This document shows, in pieces, positions 24,301 to 36,260 of a stretch of DNA of 64,000 nt. The notes beneath the pieces were generated by a model that did not search any database, was not told the origin of the DNA, and saw only the letters and a program-made list of their open reading frames with translations. Location of the stretch: NCBI GenBank assembly GCA_020055645.1, contig CM034548.1:4464001-4528000 (forward strand). Reading direction: 5' to 3'. Both the position numbers and the translations under genes were made by a program. The stretch's first letter is position 1. Every line of letters begins with the position of its first letter. Origin of the DNA: Tomocerus qinae. Lineage: Eukaryota > Arthropoda > Collembola > Entomobryomorpha > Tomoceridae.

Positions 24301-26575
24301 ATGAATCGCTGGGCCAGAAAAATTCTAAATAAAGTATCCTGGAAAATAAATAAGCCTAGTTGGAATATTTGCCGGTTTTTATCCATACCAAGAAAGTAAG
24401 CTTAGATCATAGATGTTTGTTATTGTTTTTCCATTATATTTGATTACTATAAATATTATGTAATTGCTAGTTAGTATATAATCAAAGTATAAGTTCACGG
24501 TTACTAAATAAATAAAAATTTTAGGGACGGATGGGAGAGCGTTATTGGCTTAGAAATACACGCACAAATTCAGGCGGATTCAAAGCTGTTTTCTCCAGCT
24601 GGAAATTTGTATGGAGCTCCGGTAAATACGCAAGTAGCATTGTTTGACGCTGCTATTCCAGGAACGCTGCCTGTAAGCATTGTTCCAAACATTTTAATAT
24701 GTTCATACTTAGTAGTTGTGATTTAATCTTCATTAATATTATGTTTGTCAGGTAATAAACAAAAAATGTGTTGAAGCTGGTGTACTGACTGCACTGGCTT
24801 TGTCATGCGAAATCAATCCGATTTCTGAATTTGATAGAAAGCATTACTTCTATGCCGACCTCCCGGTAATAATTAATATACTCTTGCATTTTTTAAGGTC
24901 GAACCGTTTTACCTTTTTCCGTTTTAAATTTGCAGGCAGGTTACCAAATTACTCAGCAAAGAAAAGCGATTGCCAACAACGGAGAATTAGAATTTGTAGT
25001 CTACAGTCCCGGTATTCATAAAAAACCATACTATTGCAAGTCAAAAATTCGACAGCTACAGTTAGAACAGGACAGTGGAAAGAGTCTTCATGATGATACT
25101 GACCAAAGGTATTTTTGAGATTATTTTGTTTCCATTTTAATGCAATGTAGGTACATATTTCTTAAAATTACAAACTACTCTACTTTTTTAATTCCTGTGC
25201 AAAGGAGTTTAATAGATTTAAATCGAGCAGGAATAGCCCTAATGGAAATCGTTTTCGATCCTGATCTAAAAGACGGTGAAGAAGCCGGTGCTCTAGTCAA
25301 GGAGTTAATGCTTATACTTCAGTATTTACAAACATGTAATTGTAAAATGGAAGGTTAGATTCAACAACTTTAAAACCCAGTGCTTTAAAGTTTATATTCT
25401 GTGATTAACGGATGATTGATGCAGAGGGCTCGCTTCGTGTGGATGCCAATATATCAGTTAACAAAATTGGAGATGAGTTGGGAACGCGGACCGAAGTCAA
25501 AAATATCAGTAGTATTCGCTCCTTAGTTAATGCAATAGAGTACGAGGTTCAGAGACAAATAAATCTTCTAGAAACTGGTGGAACAGTCGTAAATGAAACC
25601 AGGTCTTATGAAGCGCAATGGAAGAAAACTGTATCTATGAGAGACAAAGAAGTCCTGCAGGTTTGATCTCTCAATTTAAGAATGAAAACATTTAATATAT
25701 AATTAATGTGTAGCCAATAATGCTATTTTATAGGATTACCGCTTCATGCCAGAACCAAATCTTCCTCCTTTGAGATTAATTGAGGAGCCGAATAAGGAAT
25801 ATATCAATATGATCAACATTTCAGAAGTTAGAAAGCGAATGACAGAGCTGCCAAATGAAAAGAGAAAGAGATTGATTGATTTGTACAAACTCAGATTGGA
25901 AGATGCTCTTGTCGTTGTGAACACACCTGGTTGTCTTGACTATTTTAACGCAGTTATGAGTTCTACATCTCCTGAATATATTAAAAAAGCATCTAATCTC
26001 ATACTAAATGAACTACTAGCACTTGTAAATGATGCTAATTCGACGTTGTGTGAATGGTAAATTTACAACAGAAATAATTCGCCCATTCTACACAGGATCA
26101 AGAACTGATTGTAAGCATGTAATTATTTTCATTTTGTTTCAGCCCTGTGACACCAGCTCACTTAAGCAGCATTGCATATTTATCTCAATCTGAAAAGGTT
26201 AACTATGAAAAGACAAAGGCCGTACTAGCCTTAATCTTTAATGGAGATATGAGATCCCCTGGAAAGGTTTGTGCAGCTTTGAAAGTTTTAAACATTGTCA
26301 AAATTTTCTTAGATGATGAAAATATATTTCAATCATAGATTATAGAAGATGAAGACTGGATTCAGATTTCCGATGAGAGCGAGATTGAATCAATCTGCCA
26401 AAAAGTCATAAATGACAATCTAAAAAACGCCACCAGCTACCGCACTAAAGTGGACAAGAGAGGAAAATATTTAAAAAAGTTATTAGGAGCGGTGAAAAGT
26501 GTCACGAATGGCAAATGTAACATGGCTAAGGCTTCTTCTATTATGCAAAGCATTTTGGAATCTTCAGAAAAATAA
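24301..26575 (+). CDS. GATB: glutamyl-tRNA(Gln) amidotransferase subunit B, mitochondrial (9 exons)
   Basis: Exons are 24301-24395, 24525-24672, 24752-24865, 24936-25108, 25205-25353, 25425-25660, 25734-26056, 26143-26266 and 26339-26575. All introns are GT-AG, 70-129 bp, and the phases close to give 532 residues, the usual length for mitochondrial GatB. With GatA and GatC the protein converts Glu-tRNA(Gln) to Gln-tRNA(Gln) in the mitochondrial matrix. The first 32 residues are Arg/Lys-rich without acidic residues ([11 protein letters not shown]...), fitting a targeting peptide. The catalytic cradle begins at [11 protein letters not shown] (37-47), with [12 protein letters not shown] around 116-127, SLIDLNRAG around 178-186 and [13 protein letters not shown] around 225-237. 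The helical GatB/YqeY tRNA-binding domain covers about 380-532. An AATAAA overlaps the stop codon at 26571-26576. No disabling change is seen. Confidence 0.95.
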
Positions 26576-26814
26576 ATTCTGATGCTGTTACAACTTTTTC
26601 ATAGAAAAATAATTAAACTTCGGTTATGCATAACAATTATTATTATATCAACTTGTTTAGCTTTTACGTGTCTTGAATTACATGTGTATCTGCGTTTTAG
26701 GAAATTTGCAAAAGGGTTCTCCCAATTCTTATATTCTGCTAAAATGTGTCCTTTAAAACCAGGAAAAATAGATTTATTATCATACAGTAGTAAAAACTTT
26801 TTAAAATGAGGATA

Positions 26815-26869
26815 CTAGAAATTAACGCTAATAATGCATGTGACATGCATTATTAGCGTTAATTTCTAG
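26815..26869. repeat. perfect 55-bp palindrome (27-bp arms, 1-nt centre)
   Basis: The left arm starts CTAGAAATTAACGC at 26815 and pairs without mismatch with 26843-26869 around a single G at 26842. It lies about 240 bp downstream of the GATB stop and abuts a second palindrome. Confidence 0.95.
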
Positions 26870-26902
26870 CCAATGAGAACATGCAGCATGTTCTCATTGG
26901 CT
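26868..26902. repeat. perfect 35-bp palindrome overlapping the previous one
   Basis: AGCCAATGAGAACATGC (26868-26884) pairs exactly with 26886-26902 around an A at 26885. It overlaps the last two bases of the 55-bp palindrome, giving two neighbouring perfect hairpins. Confidence 0.95.
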
Positions 26903-29900
26903 GATGGTTGGCTATCAATAACCTCTTCTTCTGTGGTAGTATTATATATTAGTTACATATCGATGATGGATGACATTGTACATGCTGTAATGTAAACGTC
27001 ACCATCTAAACATTTTCCCAACTAGCAAAATTTTGTAATTAGTATATAGTCAGCTATGGGTATCGTTTCGAATAATTAATTATTCTCTACCTGACAAAAT
27101 CGTGAACAAACACTGAAGAAACTACAAACGTTGAACGACACATCTTGATGTAATGGATTGAAGGAGCAAAGGTATAATACAAGCTTTTGGTTGAATGGAA
27201 TGCAATTGTTCAGGATTGTTTTCAACAAATATTGGGCTTTGCCTTTCAATCAGCCATAACGTAGAAACAAGAATTTCCTCATTATTATTTCAGTGCGGAC
27301 TCACTTGTCACCCTGCCTCTGCCCATTATATTCTATCAGTTCATTATAACAACCCTTTGAACATAAAACCTCTATATTACACACACATTGTCATGTATGC
27401 ACAGTCAAACTTTTGGGTGGAGACGGAGAAAGTGAGACGTGAGCAATCAGTATTACTTTCTTGAATGGTAACTAAATGCACTACTGCGGTTAAATATAAT
27501 ATTATGTGGACCTAATTTACCGTTTACAAGTGCATATGTAATAGACCAAATGCAAACCTAGTCAGTATTCGGCCAAGCCAATAAATACATCTTGTACATC
27601 AACAGATGTAAAAATAATATGTTTTTGTAGTATTTATTTCAACTTTCATTTGGTACCACCAAGTATTTTATAAAATATATTGTTAGTAGATCTCTGGTGT
27701 ATTTGATGTACATAATACACAAGATTCCACAATTGGCTAGGCCAATAAGCTGATTTCACTTCGGCCTATGTCACATAGATAGACGGTACTCTGGAATTGC
27801 TGCTCGTGTCATAATGCAGTAGACCTTATTGAAAGTAGCTAATGTAGGTAGAATGTAGAAGGATATGTGGGATTGATTGATGGAGAAATAAATTGACTTT
27901 ACTCTCGTACGTTTCTTATCTTATTGGCTGTTTAATGGCCACGGTGTTCCGTTATGTCTTCTGTCCGTCGTTGAGTACAATCTTCAACGTTTCACTCTCC
28001 TTTAAGACAGTTTTCAGTATATACAAAACTCTACAAACTAATTAGAAAAATAACATTTTCTTTCACATTCCTATTGCCCTATGCTGCCTTTTACCCTATA
28101 ATTGTTTCTAAATCTTGTGTTATAAGAAGCTTGCGTGGTGAAAACTGTTTTCACAGTTATGCTCTTTATTTATCTCACAGCATGTTAAGATGAGTTCTAT
28201 TATGAATACCTACCTATAGTCTACACTGGTGCCTATCTATGATATTATGTCACTCGGTATTTTGCACTCTGTATTTTGTATTTCATATCGTATTATTTCC
28301 AAAGCATTTTAATGTGTCAAGGCCAAGTACTAATATTATTAAAATGAGACGATGCTCTCAGGCTATTTACTGCCATGGACCCTTGGACCCCAAGTAGGGT
28401 TACATTACATTGGAAGGATGAGACTTTTCAATTATAATTGGGATATGAATATATGTAATAATGTATCTAATAATGTTTTCTAAAGAAATTAGACAAATTA
28501 TATTTATAAATATTATTAAAATAAAAGTAATAGTTTTGAGCTTAGTGGAGGTATGACAATATTATAGTTTTAGGCAGGTATGTTGAGTGATTACTAGAAT
28601 ACCAGCAGCCGTATAGAATGCAGTAATAGTGGTGGAAGAAGAAGGATCATGGAACTGTAACGAGTTTTGTATCTGCCATTATGTGCATGGAGTTAGAGAG
28701 ATGAAATCAGATTTCGGTCGGAGTGTAGGACGATAGCAACTTCTTTTGACTGTCTCACGTTGAAATAGATTAGGGATGATGACGGTTGTAGATCAGATAA
28801 TGGGATGGCATGTTATGTTTTGTTATGTACTGTAATGCCGTGTTATGTCGGCAATATAATGCTCTACTTCTATTCTCTATTGTATCGTCTCGTGTGTGTG
28901 ATTGCAAGTTTAGTTGAGACTTGAGACCTGGCTGGCTAAAGTGAGTAGGGATCGGCAGGAAACAAAAAGTATTTATTATGAAGCGAGATGAGAGAACAAA
29001 GGTCGCTCTTCCCACATAACGGAGGAGCCGCCTACTTTCCTTGGCGAGAGAGAGAGAGAGTAATAATAATGTCTGTTTGTTATAGAAATCGTCTGTCATT
29101 TGGCTCCTTTCTCTTATAGCAACTTTCTCTTTCTTCGACGTGTCCAAGTCAACAATGGAGTGCCATGCGATGGAATGGCATTGTATGTAATGTAATGTAT
29201 GTCGGTGTTTTATTGTTGTTCTGGGGGCGGGGATTGAGTGGTTATTTGGAGAAGATGGCCAAGGGGGAGGTGAGACTGAGCAATTCTTTTGGCTGAAATA
29301 GCCAATTTGAGATGTAATATGTTGAAATATTAACGCCGTCGAGATATTGTAAGGTATTGGGAAAAAATATAGAGAGTCATTTATGCTCAGCGTAAAAATG
29401 ACTTTGGTGTAATGTTCATCAATTTGAATGGGTTGCCTCTATTGCTCTGGGTGTCCCTTTTGGGACCGAATTATCACTGGCCCCAACGAACTTTCCTTAT
29501 TTCGCCATCCAATTCACTGTCTGCACAAAGTATCCATCCATCTGTCCATAGATAGATAGATCCCTTACACTGACTAACAAGCACTGCCGCACTCACACAA
29601 ACCCTCTCAGTCATACCCGTCCTTAACACTCATAATAATAATAATAATAATATTAGTGGCGCACGTCACTCTCCGCCTCAGCTCGTCACTATATACACGG
29701 AGGATGATCGAGGTACACAACAACGGAGCTATTTCGGATTGTTTCCTTGCTGTACCCATTTTCTCGATTTCTCCTGCCTGGATTGCACACACAATACATT
29801 ATTTTACATCTCTCTGGCCCCATTCACCAATCTATTTTATTTCTAGTATATCAAATAGGTACATCCATCCGCAATAACTGCGACTTATTATGTCTGAGAC

Positions 29901-32250
29901 CCACATCCTTTTACTATGTCCGACTTCAACGGTTAACGCTTATATTTATCTCTACATTCTTCCTTGGATTTGGCTCACTTAATTTTGCCTCTGTCCATCA
30001 AAAGCTTCTTTCTCTTTGTTTTCTAGCAAAAGTCAGAGACGGAGATTACTTCACGTATACATTTCACCTATTTATTTATTTATCCCACACACCATTCCCT
30101 CTAAGCGACCTCATTACATTGCTTGTTGGTTGTGCAATGAGCAGGTAGGAAGATACCCATTCATACTTATACTGTACCTGTAACACCAATGCAATGTTAT
30201 ATGGCTCCACACACCGTTAATCAGACACGCATTACGTGCGCCTATATAGTATTTTATTTGTGGCAAGTCGCTGCATCACTCATCGTATCATATAATATCA
30301 TTTCTTACTCTATGCAGATCAAACTGACAATGTTTCGAAATGACGGTGCACAGTTCAACGAGTATAATTATAAAAATAACTATACCTACACACCGAAAGT
30401 ACCTACCTAATGGAGTTTTATATGTATACATTGAATAAGCGTGTATTCCCATATATATTATAATTGGCTCGCTATTTGCTTTTCAGCTATTTTGGATACA
30501 CTACACTATAAAGGTATCTGCCAATTACTTATTTGAGTGTGCTTGTTTGAGTGTTTCTGTGCTTCGAGTTATCGCACTACATCTGTACATCTCACCATAT
30601 CATAATATAACGTATAATATTGCATTGCAGAGGAATGAAAATCGGTCGCGACCAACCTGGAAAAATAAAATATATTTCATGCATATCTAGCATTAAATAT
30701 CATAAGTTATAGATACGTGTTTATACTTTGGACAGGAAATCAAAAGACAAAATATTTGCATTTGTGATTCCGGATTCCATAAATGCAGCATTTGCATACA
30801 TACAAAGTTATAAACGCCTATTGCAGACCTGAATCTTAATTCAATTCAAATTGGTTTTTCTTGATTACTTTAATTAATTATCCTGAACTAATTATTTGCC
30901 AATTTTTTAAACCACAGGCAAGTTTTTTTTTGAATGTCTTTTATTAGCGTAGTACCAATGATGCGAAAACTTTAATTCTTATCGGTATCTCAAAATTGTC
31001 AATAAAACCTTCCATTAGTTGAAATCGAAATCGATTTTGCCCTTCCGCGTTTTGGACGATGTTTGCCTCTCTCTACAGATTTTACAGATGTACCTGGTGG
31101 GAAGACCATGGTGCCAGTCTACGTTCCTTGGGATATATTGCTTAAAAAATAAAAAAAGTGGAACAGTTTGGATACCATAAAATTGCCAATTTCCTTAAAC
31201 ATGGACTATTGGTTTGATTCAAATTGGTCTTACGCTGTTATATATTGTCACAGAACAAAACTGAAATTAAGTAGAGATACCATCCGCTCGTAAAACATAG
31301 ATATTCCTAGTTTGTTTGTTTTTGAAAATTGACTATCAAAATGCTTGTTAAATTATCGTATCCAAAGCAATAAACAACCAGGAGTATTTATCATTTTCAC
31401 GTTAAGAATATGATAATTTTGAAAAGTACATCAGTAGATGATAGCTAGTTGACCAAAGTTGAAATGTAAGGATTTCTAAAGCCAAAAATGTAGACATTGC
31501 CGCCAAAACACTCCTAATTCCTAAGGAGGTTGATGCATAATAGGCCAAGTGTTTTGGTCCTTTACAATCGTCAATATTGACTTTAAGTGTTTTTGTCGAC
31601 CAATTTTGGTTGTAAAATGACGTAGTGTTAGGAGTAAAAATTTTGTCCTTTAACCCAACTCCAGAATTGACACTTGTTCACAAGTCTGGAAATAATTGAT
31701 AAGGTTTCATTTTCTTGTACCGTTTATGAGCAACACACACAAATTTTCTTACGCCGTTGAGGTCGTGTTTTAGATTAAGACTTTACTCATCATCGCCACC
31801 AAATTGGTTGTGCGTCCTGGAGCTGATGGTAGGACTTAAATAGACACCACCTAATACCATTTGTCTTGTTTAATCTGCTATTCAAGGTTATCATTGGAAC
31901 AATTAGCAGGCCAAAATTCACCAAAATTGGGGCTTATTCGTGAGACTCCGACTCGGATATGCTTTTGTACAAAATTTACTTTGTTATAACCGATGAAATG
32001 AACCATGAGTCAGGGACATTTCAGGTTTTTTTCGACCATGGGCAATCTCAAAGAAGATTTAAAAGACTTAAAAATAGAAAATATTTTGCAACCCAACCGG
32101 AATACGCTCGCCATAAATACTTTTCATAAATATGTTTCGTTTAATGTAAATTTAAAGTAGATGCTTCTAATCATAGAGCTAGTGTTGCCAATTTTGTAAC
32201 CGTTCAATGGACTGTTCATGGAACACGTTTGTTCCACACTATATTTCGGT
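26903..32250. other. gene-free AT-rich region
   Basis: No host gene, RNA gene or retroelement recognised. Local features are a GA microsatellite at about 29,045-29,060, an (ATA)n run near 29,632-29,652, and a stretch around 29,440-29,530 that is less AT-rich than its surroundings. Short open frames such as 29,747-30,148 have no recognisable domains and are probably chance. Confidence 0.5.
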
Positions 32251-32254
32251 TACC

Positions 32255-32631
32255 TTAGATTTCCTCCCTGTTGAGGTTTCCTCCCGGCTTAGATCTCCTC
32301 CCTTTTTGACTACCTCCCGTTAGATTTTTTTCCTGTTAGACTTGCTCCCGTTAGACTATTCCCTGTTAGACTACCTCACTCTGCACACTACTAATACTTA
32401 TAGAAACATATTATTATTAAGTAATTAATAGTAGTTACCAATCTCGTTTTTACCATTTTTTCTTATCCTAGTTCTTTCCTTAGATAACATTTTGATGTTT
32501 CGATTTTCATTCTGTCATTACTTCATATTTTTCGTGTCGGGGGTAGTCTAACAAGGAGGAGATCTAACGGTAGGTAGTCTAACTGGGAGGAGATCTAAGC
32601 TGGGAGGAAACCTCAACGGGAGGAAATCTAA
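32255..32631. mobile_element. foldback element built of TTAGATYTCCTCCC subunits
   Basis: The left arm (32255-32302) and right arm (32585-32631) are inverted repeats of about 48 bp with one substitution and one indel. Each arm, and the adjoining inner 60-100 bp, consists of a 15-17 bp subunit: 'ttaga' plus pyrimidines plus 'cctcccg'. The middle 170 bp are AT-rich and unrelated. No coding capacity. The subrepeats inside the arms recall Foldback-type elements. Confidence 0.75.
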
Positions 32632-33844
32632 TGATACTCGTTCCAACTGAAAAATGTATATAAGAAGCAAAAGAACAATCATCATTTGCAGAGAAAAAAG
32701 ATTTAAAATCGCATCAATTCTAAACGTGACAGGAGGTCCATACAGTCTATCAGTTTAGTCGAAAGTATGTGATTATACGATATTACGTTATCATATTATG
32801 CAACAGATAAACTTTAGTACAACTGTTCGTATTCTTTGGCAAGTAGCAGGGTCAAAGTAGGGGCATTGTGACTAAAGACTGAAGGGCTCTTCTAATCCTA
32901 CTGTAATCATTTGTCAGTCACCTAGTTACGATTAATTCTTTGACGAGCAAATTTCATGAGCAATTTCAGATTTCGTGTTTCCATCTTGATAGTAAGAGGC
33001 GACTGCTAGATCTGGTTTATTTACATCTGCCTTTGCTCTTTGTTGCACCTAACTAACGCAAAGGTTCTGTTGCTCAGGGAGCATCGAGCAATGCAAATAC
33101 GGCTATCAATGCAATCCTAACTAGAAATAAGTATCAGGAAACTATAATGTGAGAACTATTGAATAAAACTAACTGATCTTCGAAGCCACTCTCATCCCTA
33201 ATTGCTTTACGCTTTGTTCATTGGCAGACTTGTTCCCATCCCCACAACTGCCATTAATTTTAGAAAGTTTTTTCAGCTGGTCGTATTTAGAACTATTCAT
33301 TAGCAGAATGCCATTCATGATGGTAAATCAAGTTGTAAATCTAACTTTTAAAAAAGGTAGATGAAGGATTGGAGTCCGAAGAAATGATAAACAGTATAAT
33401 GAATCAAAGTTGATTGGAATGTGTTGTGCCAATGGCAATATTGACTTTAATACTATAATAAATAGATTGAAGGTACTAACACTGTCATGATTTGCCAGAC
33501 CATGAAATTTATATGTTACTCATTGTAAATTCAAAGCATACATGTTTCAATTTTGAAATATAGTTACGGAGTGCATCCATCCTTTGTACAGAGAAAGTGA
33601 ATTATTGTATTCAGCTTAATATTAATGACAGTGAAGGACGGATGATCTAAAGAATGGTGTTTAAGCATAGTTAGTGCATAGCTCTGTGGACTCGGACTAA
33701 CAGTTAGGATATGGATGGTAGTTGTAAGCAGTGGTATAGTAAGTAGTGCAGTGCAGTGTTATCTTTCAGAGTTGCATAATGGGAGACTGATAATGTATAA
33801 TAGACAGTGGTGTGTTTATGTGAGTAGTAAGTATTATGTATTGA

Positions 33845-33886
<42 letters not shown>

Positions 33887-34949
33887 ATAATATAGATAGA
33901 TAGAGTTAGTTAGTAAGTGTATGTAATGGAGTTGGAGCGAGGAAGGAAGGAGAAATAGAGAGTGAGTGTGTATTTCAGTTGGTTTGGTTTGTCTCTGGAT
34001 TCGGTCTGGTTTGGTCCTCCTGGTAAGTAGTGAGTTAGTGAGTAGTCGAAGGGAGAGTGGTTGATATAGTTAAGAAGTGCACTCACGACTCTACCTATGG
34101 CTTTTCCTCTCTCTCTTCTCCCGGCCCCGAACTCCGCCTCGTGAATTATTAATGGCTAGATCCGCTCCGCAGAAAAACCCGGGAATGGGCTCTAAAGAAC
34201 CAACCGAGGTTCCCGTTCTCTTCTATCTTCACTCACACACATTCTGTCTCTCCTATACCTATTATAATAATCCACTAATACAGACTTTCTCCATGCCTGC
34301 CTTCTGCTTTCCCTATCCACACGAAATAAATACATACCTCTCTCCTTTCCTAATATTTATTATCTCCTACCTAACTATAACCATATATATTCTATTCTTC
34401 TCTGCATCTATCTTTCTCGTTGTCAATGTCAGTCATGCCTCTCTCTCTCTGCTTGGCCCAACTATAAGGACACAACTATCTAATCTTGTCCCCTAGCTGA
34501 TATGCTACTCATAAATCCAATGTTGACATAGTTAGATATTTTGGAATTCCTCTGCCACGTACATATCTATGCATCTACACGTAAGTAAGTTGTTGTGGAA
34601 TTTAACAACAGATCAGTTTTATTCTGTTTGTAGCCTCACCTTACTTTTACTGGTGTAATGTATATCCAAACGCTCACATTGCATTTGTTGTCTTGTACTA
34701 TTTACTATTATTAAATTATATGACTTAAAAACATATTATAGTGGTCATTAAAAGTTAAACATTATAATGAGAAAAATTAGACCGGATATATATATTCCTT
34801 GCTCCTCCGGAGGTTACTCTACGATCACATAATTAATAAGCTGTTATTTCGTATTTTTACCCCCGTTACAATTACTTACATTACTTGTCATTTTATGGAA
34901 CATGTTTGTAGCACAACTGAGGATACAAATGTCTACAGCAGCAACTACC
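32632..34949. other. gene-free region with microsatellites
   Basis: No gene seen. A (TA) run of about 34 bases lies at 33,847-33,881. At 33,700-34,050 the plus strand is G- and purine-rich ('gtagtgcagtgcagtg', 'gaaggaagg'); the following 34,080-34,480 is pyrimidine-rich and gives a chance 139-codon frame of low-complexity hydrophobic composition. Confidence 0.5.
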
Positions 34950-35711
34950 TAATAATATAATAATAATAATTTTATTCATTGTGTTTCACGGAAGCCCGCC
35001 CATAACACAACATTCATAATCCATTACATAAGTAATTACAAGGAAGTACCTATATAGTATTTTAGTTTACAAACCGAAGCGACTTGCATATCTTTTATTA
35101 AAAACGCTCTTACTCTAAGAGACCTTGTCACATAATTATTTTTATCGTACAATTTTGATTTGTCATGTCCAACAATTTATAGTATGTATACCAAGTGGGA
35201 TGAGATACATCATATCTACCCAAATAGTGATTTCGATAAGGTCTGTAAAGTATACACTCAAATAAGAAGGGGAATTCATCTTCATTAACAGGTAAATTGC
35301 ATAAATCACAAAGGTCTGAAGAGTTTAATTCGTATTTATATGTCTTAATATTGAACCTCCATTATCCTATTCTCAATTGCGCTATTGTTCTCGTATGGTC
35401 AATACTATAGACGAAATTAAGATATTTAGCCCCCCCCCCCATGTACTCTTTACATTTTTATACCTAACATTGCTAGTACTTGCTACTCTTTCTAAGTCCT
35501 TTTCTTGTGCACACAGTCTATGCTTATCGATTATATTGGGCAATAATGATTTAATCATACGCGCCTTTCAAACTTCTTCAAAACCTCGATTTGTGAATAA
35601 CTTTAGTCCCCCAATTTCGATACTAGCATTTCCCATGGTTTTTATCTTAATGAACTTGTTTATCGTAGCATATTTTTGGTAGCCGTTCAGGGCCATCTCT
35701 AATATCTTACA

Positions 35712-35972
35712 CTATTGCATTATTGCAAGCTTAACAATTCGGAACCCTAATTTATTTTTTCCTGTCTCCACTCTCACAATATAATTTGGGGTGCTGCTCG
35801 GTATACCCAATAACTGTTTCAAAAATTTCATTTGAATAGTTTCAACCTGGTCCTCATTCTCCAATCCCCAAAACTGGCTACCGTAGAAAAGACATAATTC
35901 TACCATCGATTCAAAAACTTGGATTCTTGAGTCCCAAGAGTCCATTTTCCCCTTTGACATCAGTTTCCACAT
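35712..35972 (-). pseudogene. LINE reverse-transcriptase fragment, thumb/C-terminal part
   Basis: An open frame of 86 codons contains VELCLFYGSQFWG...VETIQMKFLKQLLG, a pattern common downstream of the RT palm in LINE ORF2 proteins (…YG.e.W…, ...F.rrilg). It is a piece of the decayed element above and has no start or stop of its own. Confidence 0.7.
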
Positions 35973-35993
35973 TCATTATAATGCTTCACTTAC

Positions 35994-36260
35994 TTATTCA
36001 ATTCTTTCTTTTCTAGCCATAATGAAAGATCCCGTGGAGGTGACTCTTAGATAGGTATAATTGTTAACTGTTTCTATCGTTTGATCTTCAAATGTAAGTT
36101 TGTCACATTGCGTTACTCCCCCTCGGCGTCTGAAGACCATCATTTTTGTCTTACTCACGCTCAATTTCAATCCCTTCATCTTCAAAAAGTCTCTCATTGC
36201 ATTTGCTTTCCGTTGTAAATCCGAAAATGTACCTGCAATAATTATCATGTCATCGGCAAA
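35994..36260 (-). pseudogene. LINE reverse-transcriptase fragment with FADD box
   Basis: Reading from 36,260 the frame gives FADDMIIIAG, the catalytic F/Y-A-D-D box. It is followed by a helix and the GLKLSVSKTKMM motif that follows it in LINE reverse transcriptases. It stays open to 35,994. Confidence 0.8.

Noticed and set aside
26582-26809. 75-codon frame with a hydrophobic stretch just after GATB
   Set aside because: It starts seven bases after the GATB stop, has no known similarity and is AT-driven; probably 3' flank or UTR.
34077-34496. 139-codon frame in a pyrimidine-rich stretch
   Set aside because: Low-complexity Ser/Leu/Thr/Tyr-rich translation; the frame stays open because stop codons need A and G, which are scarce there.
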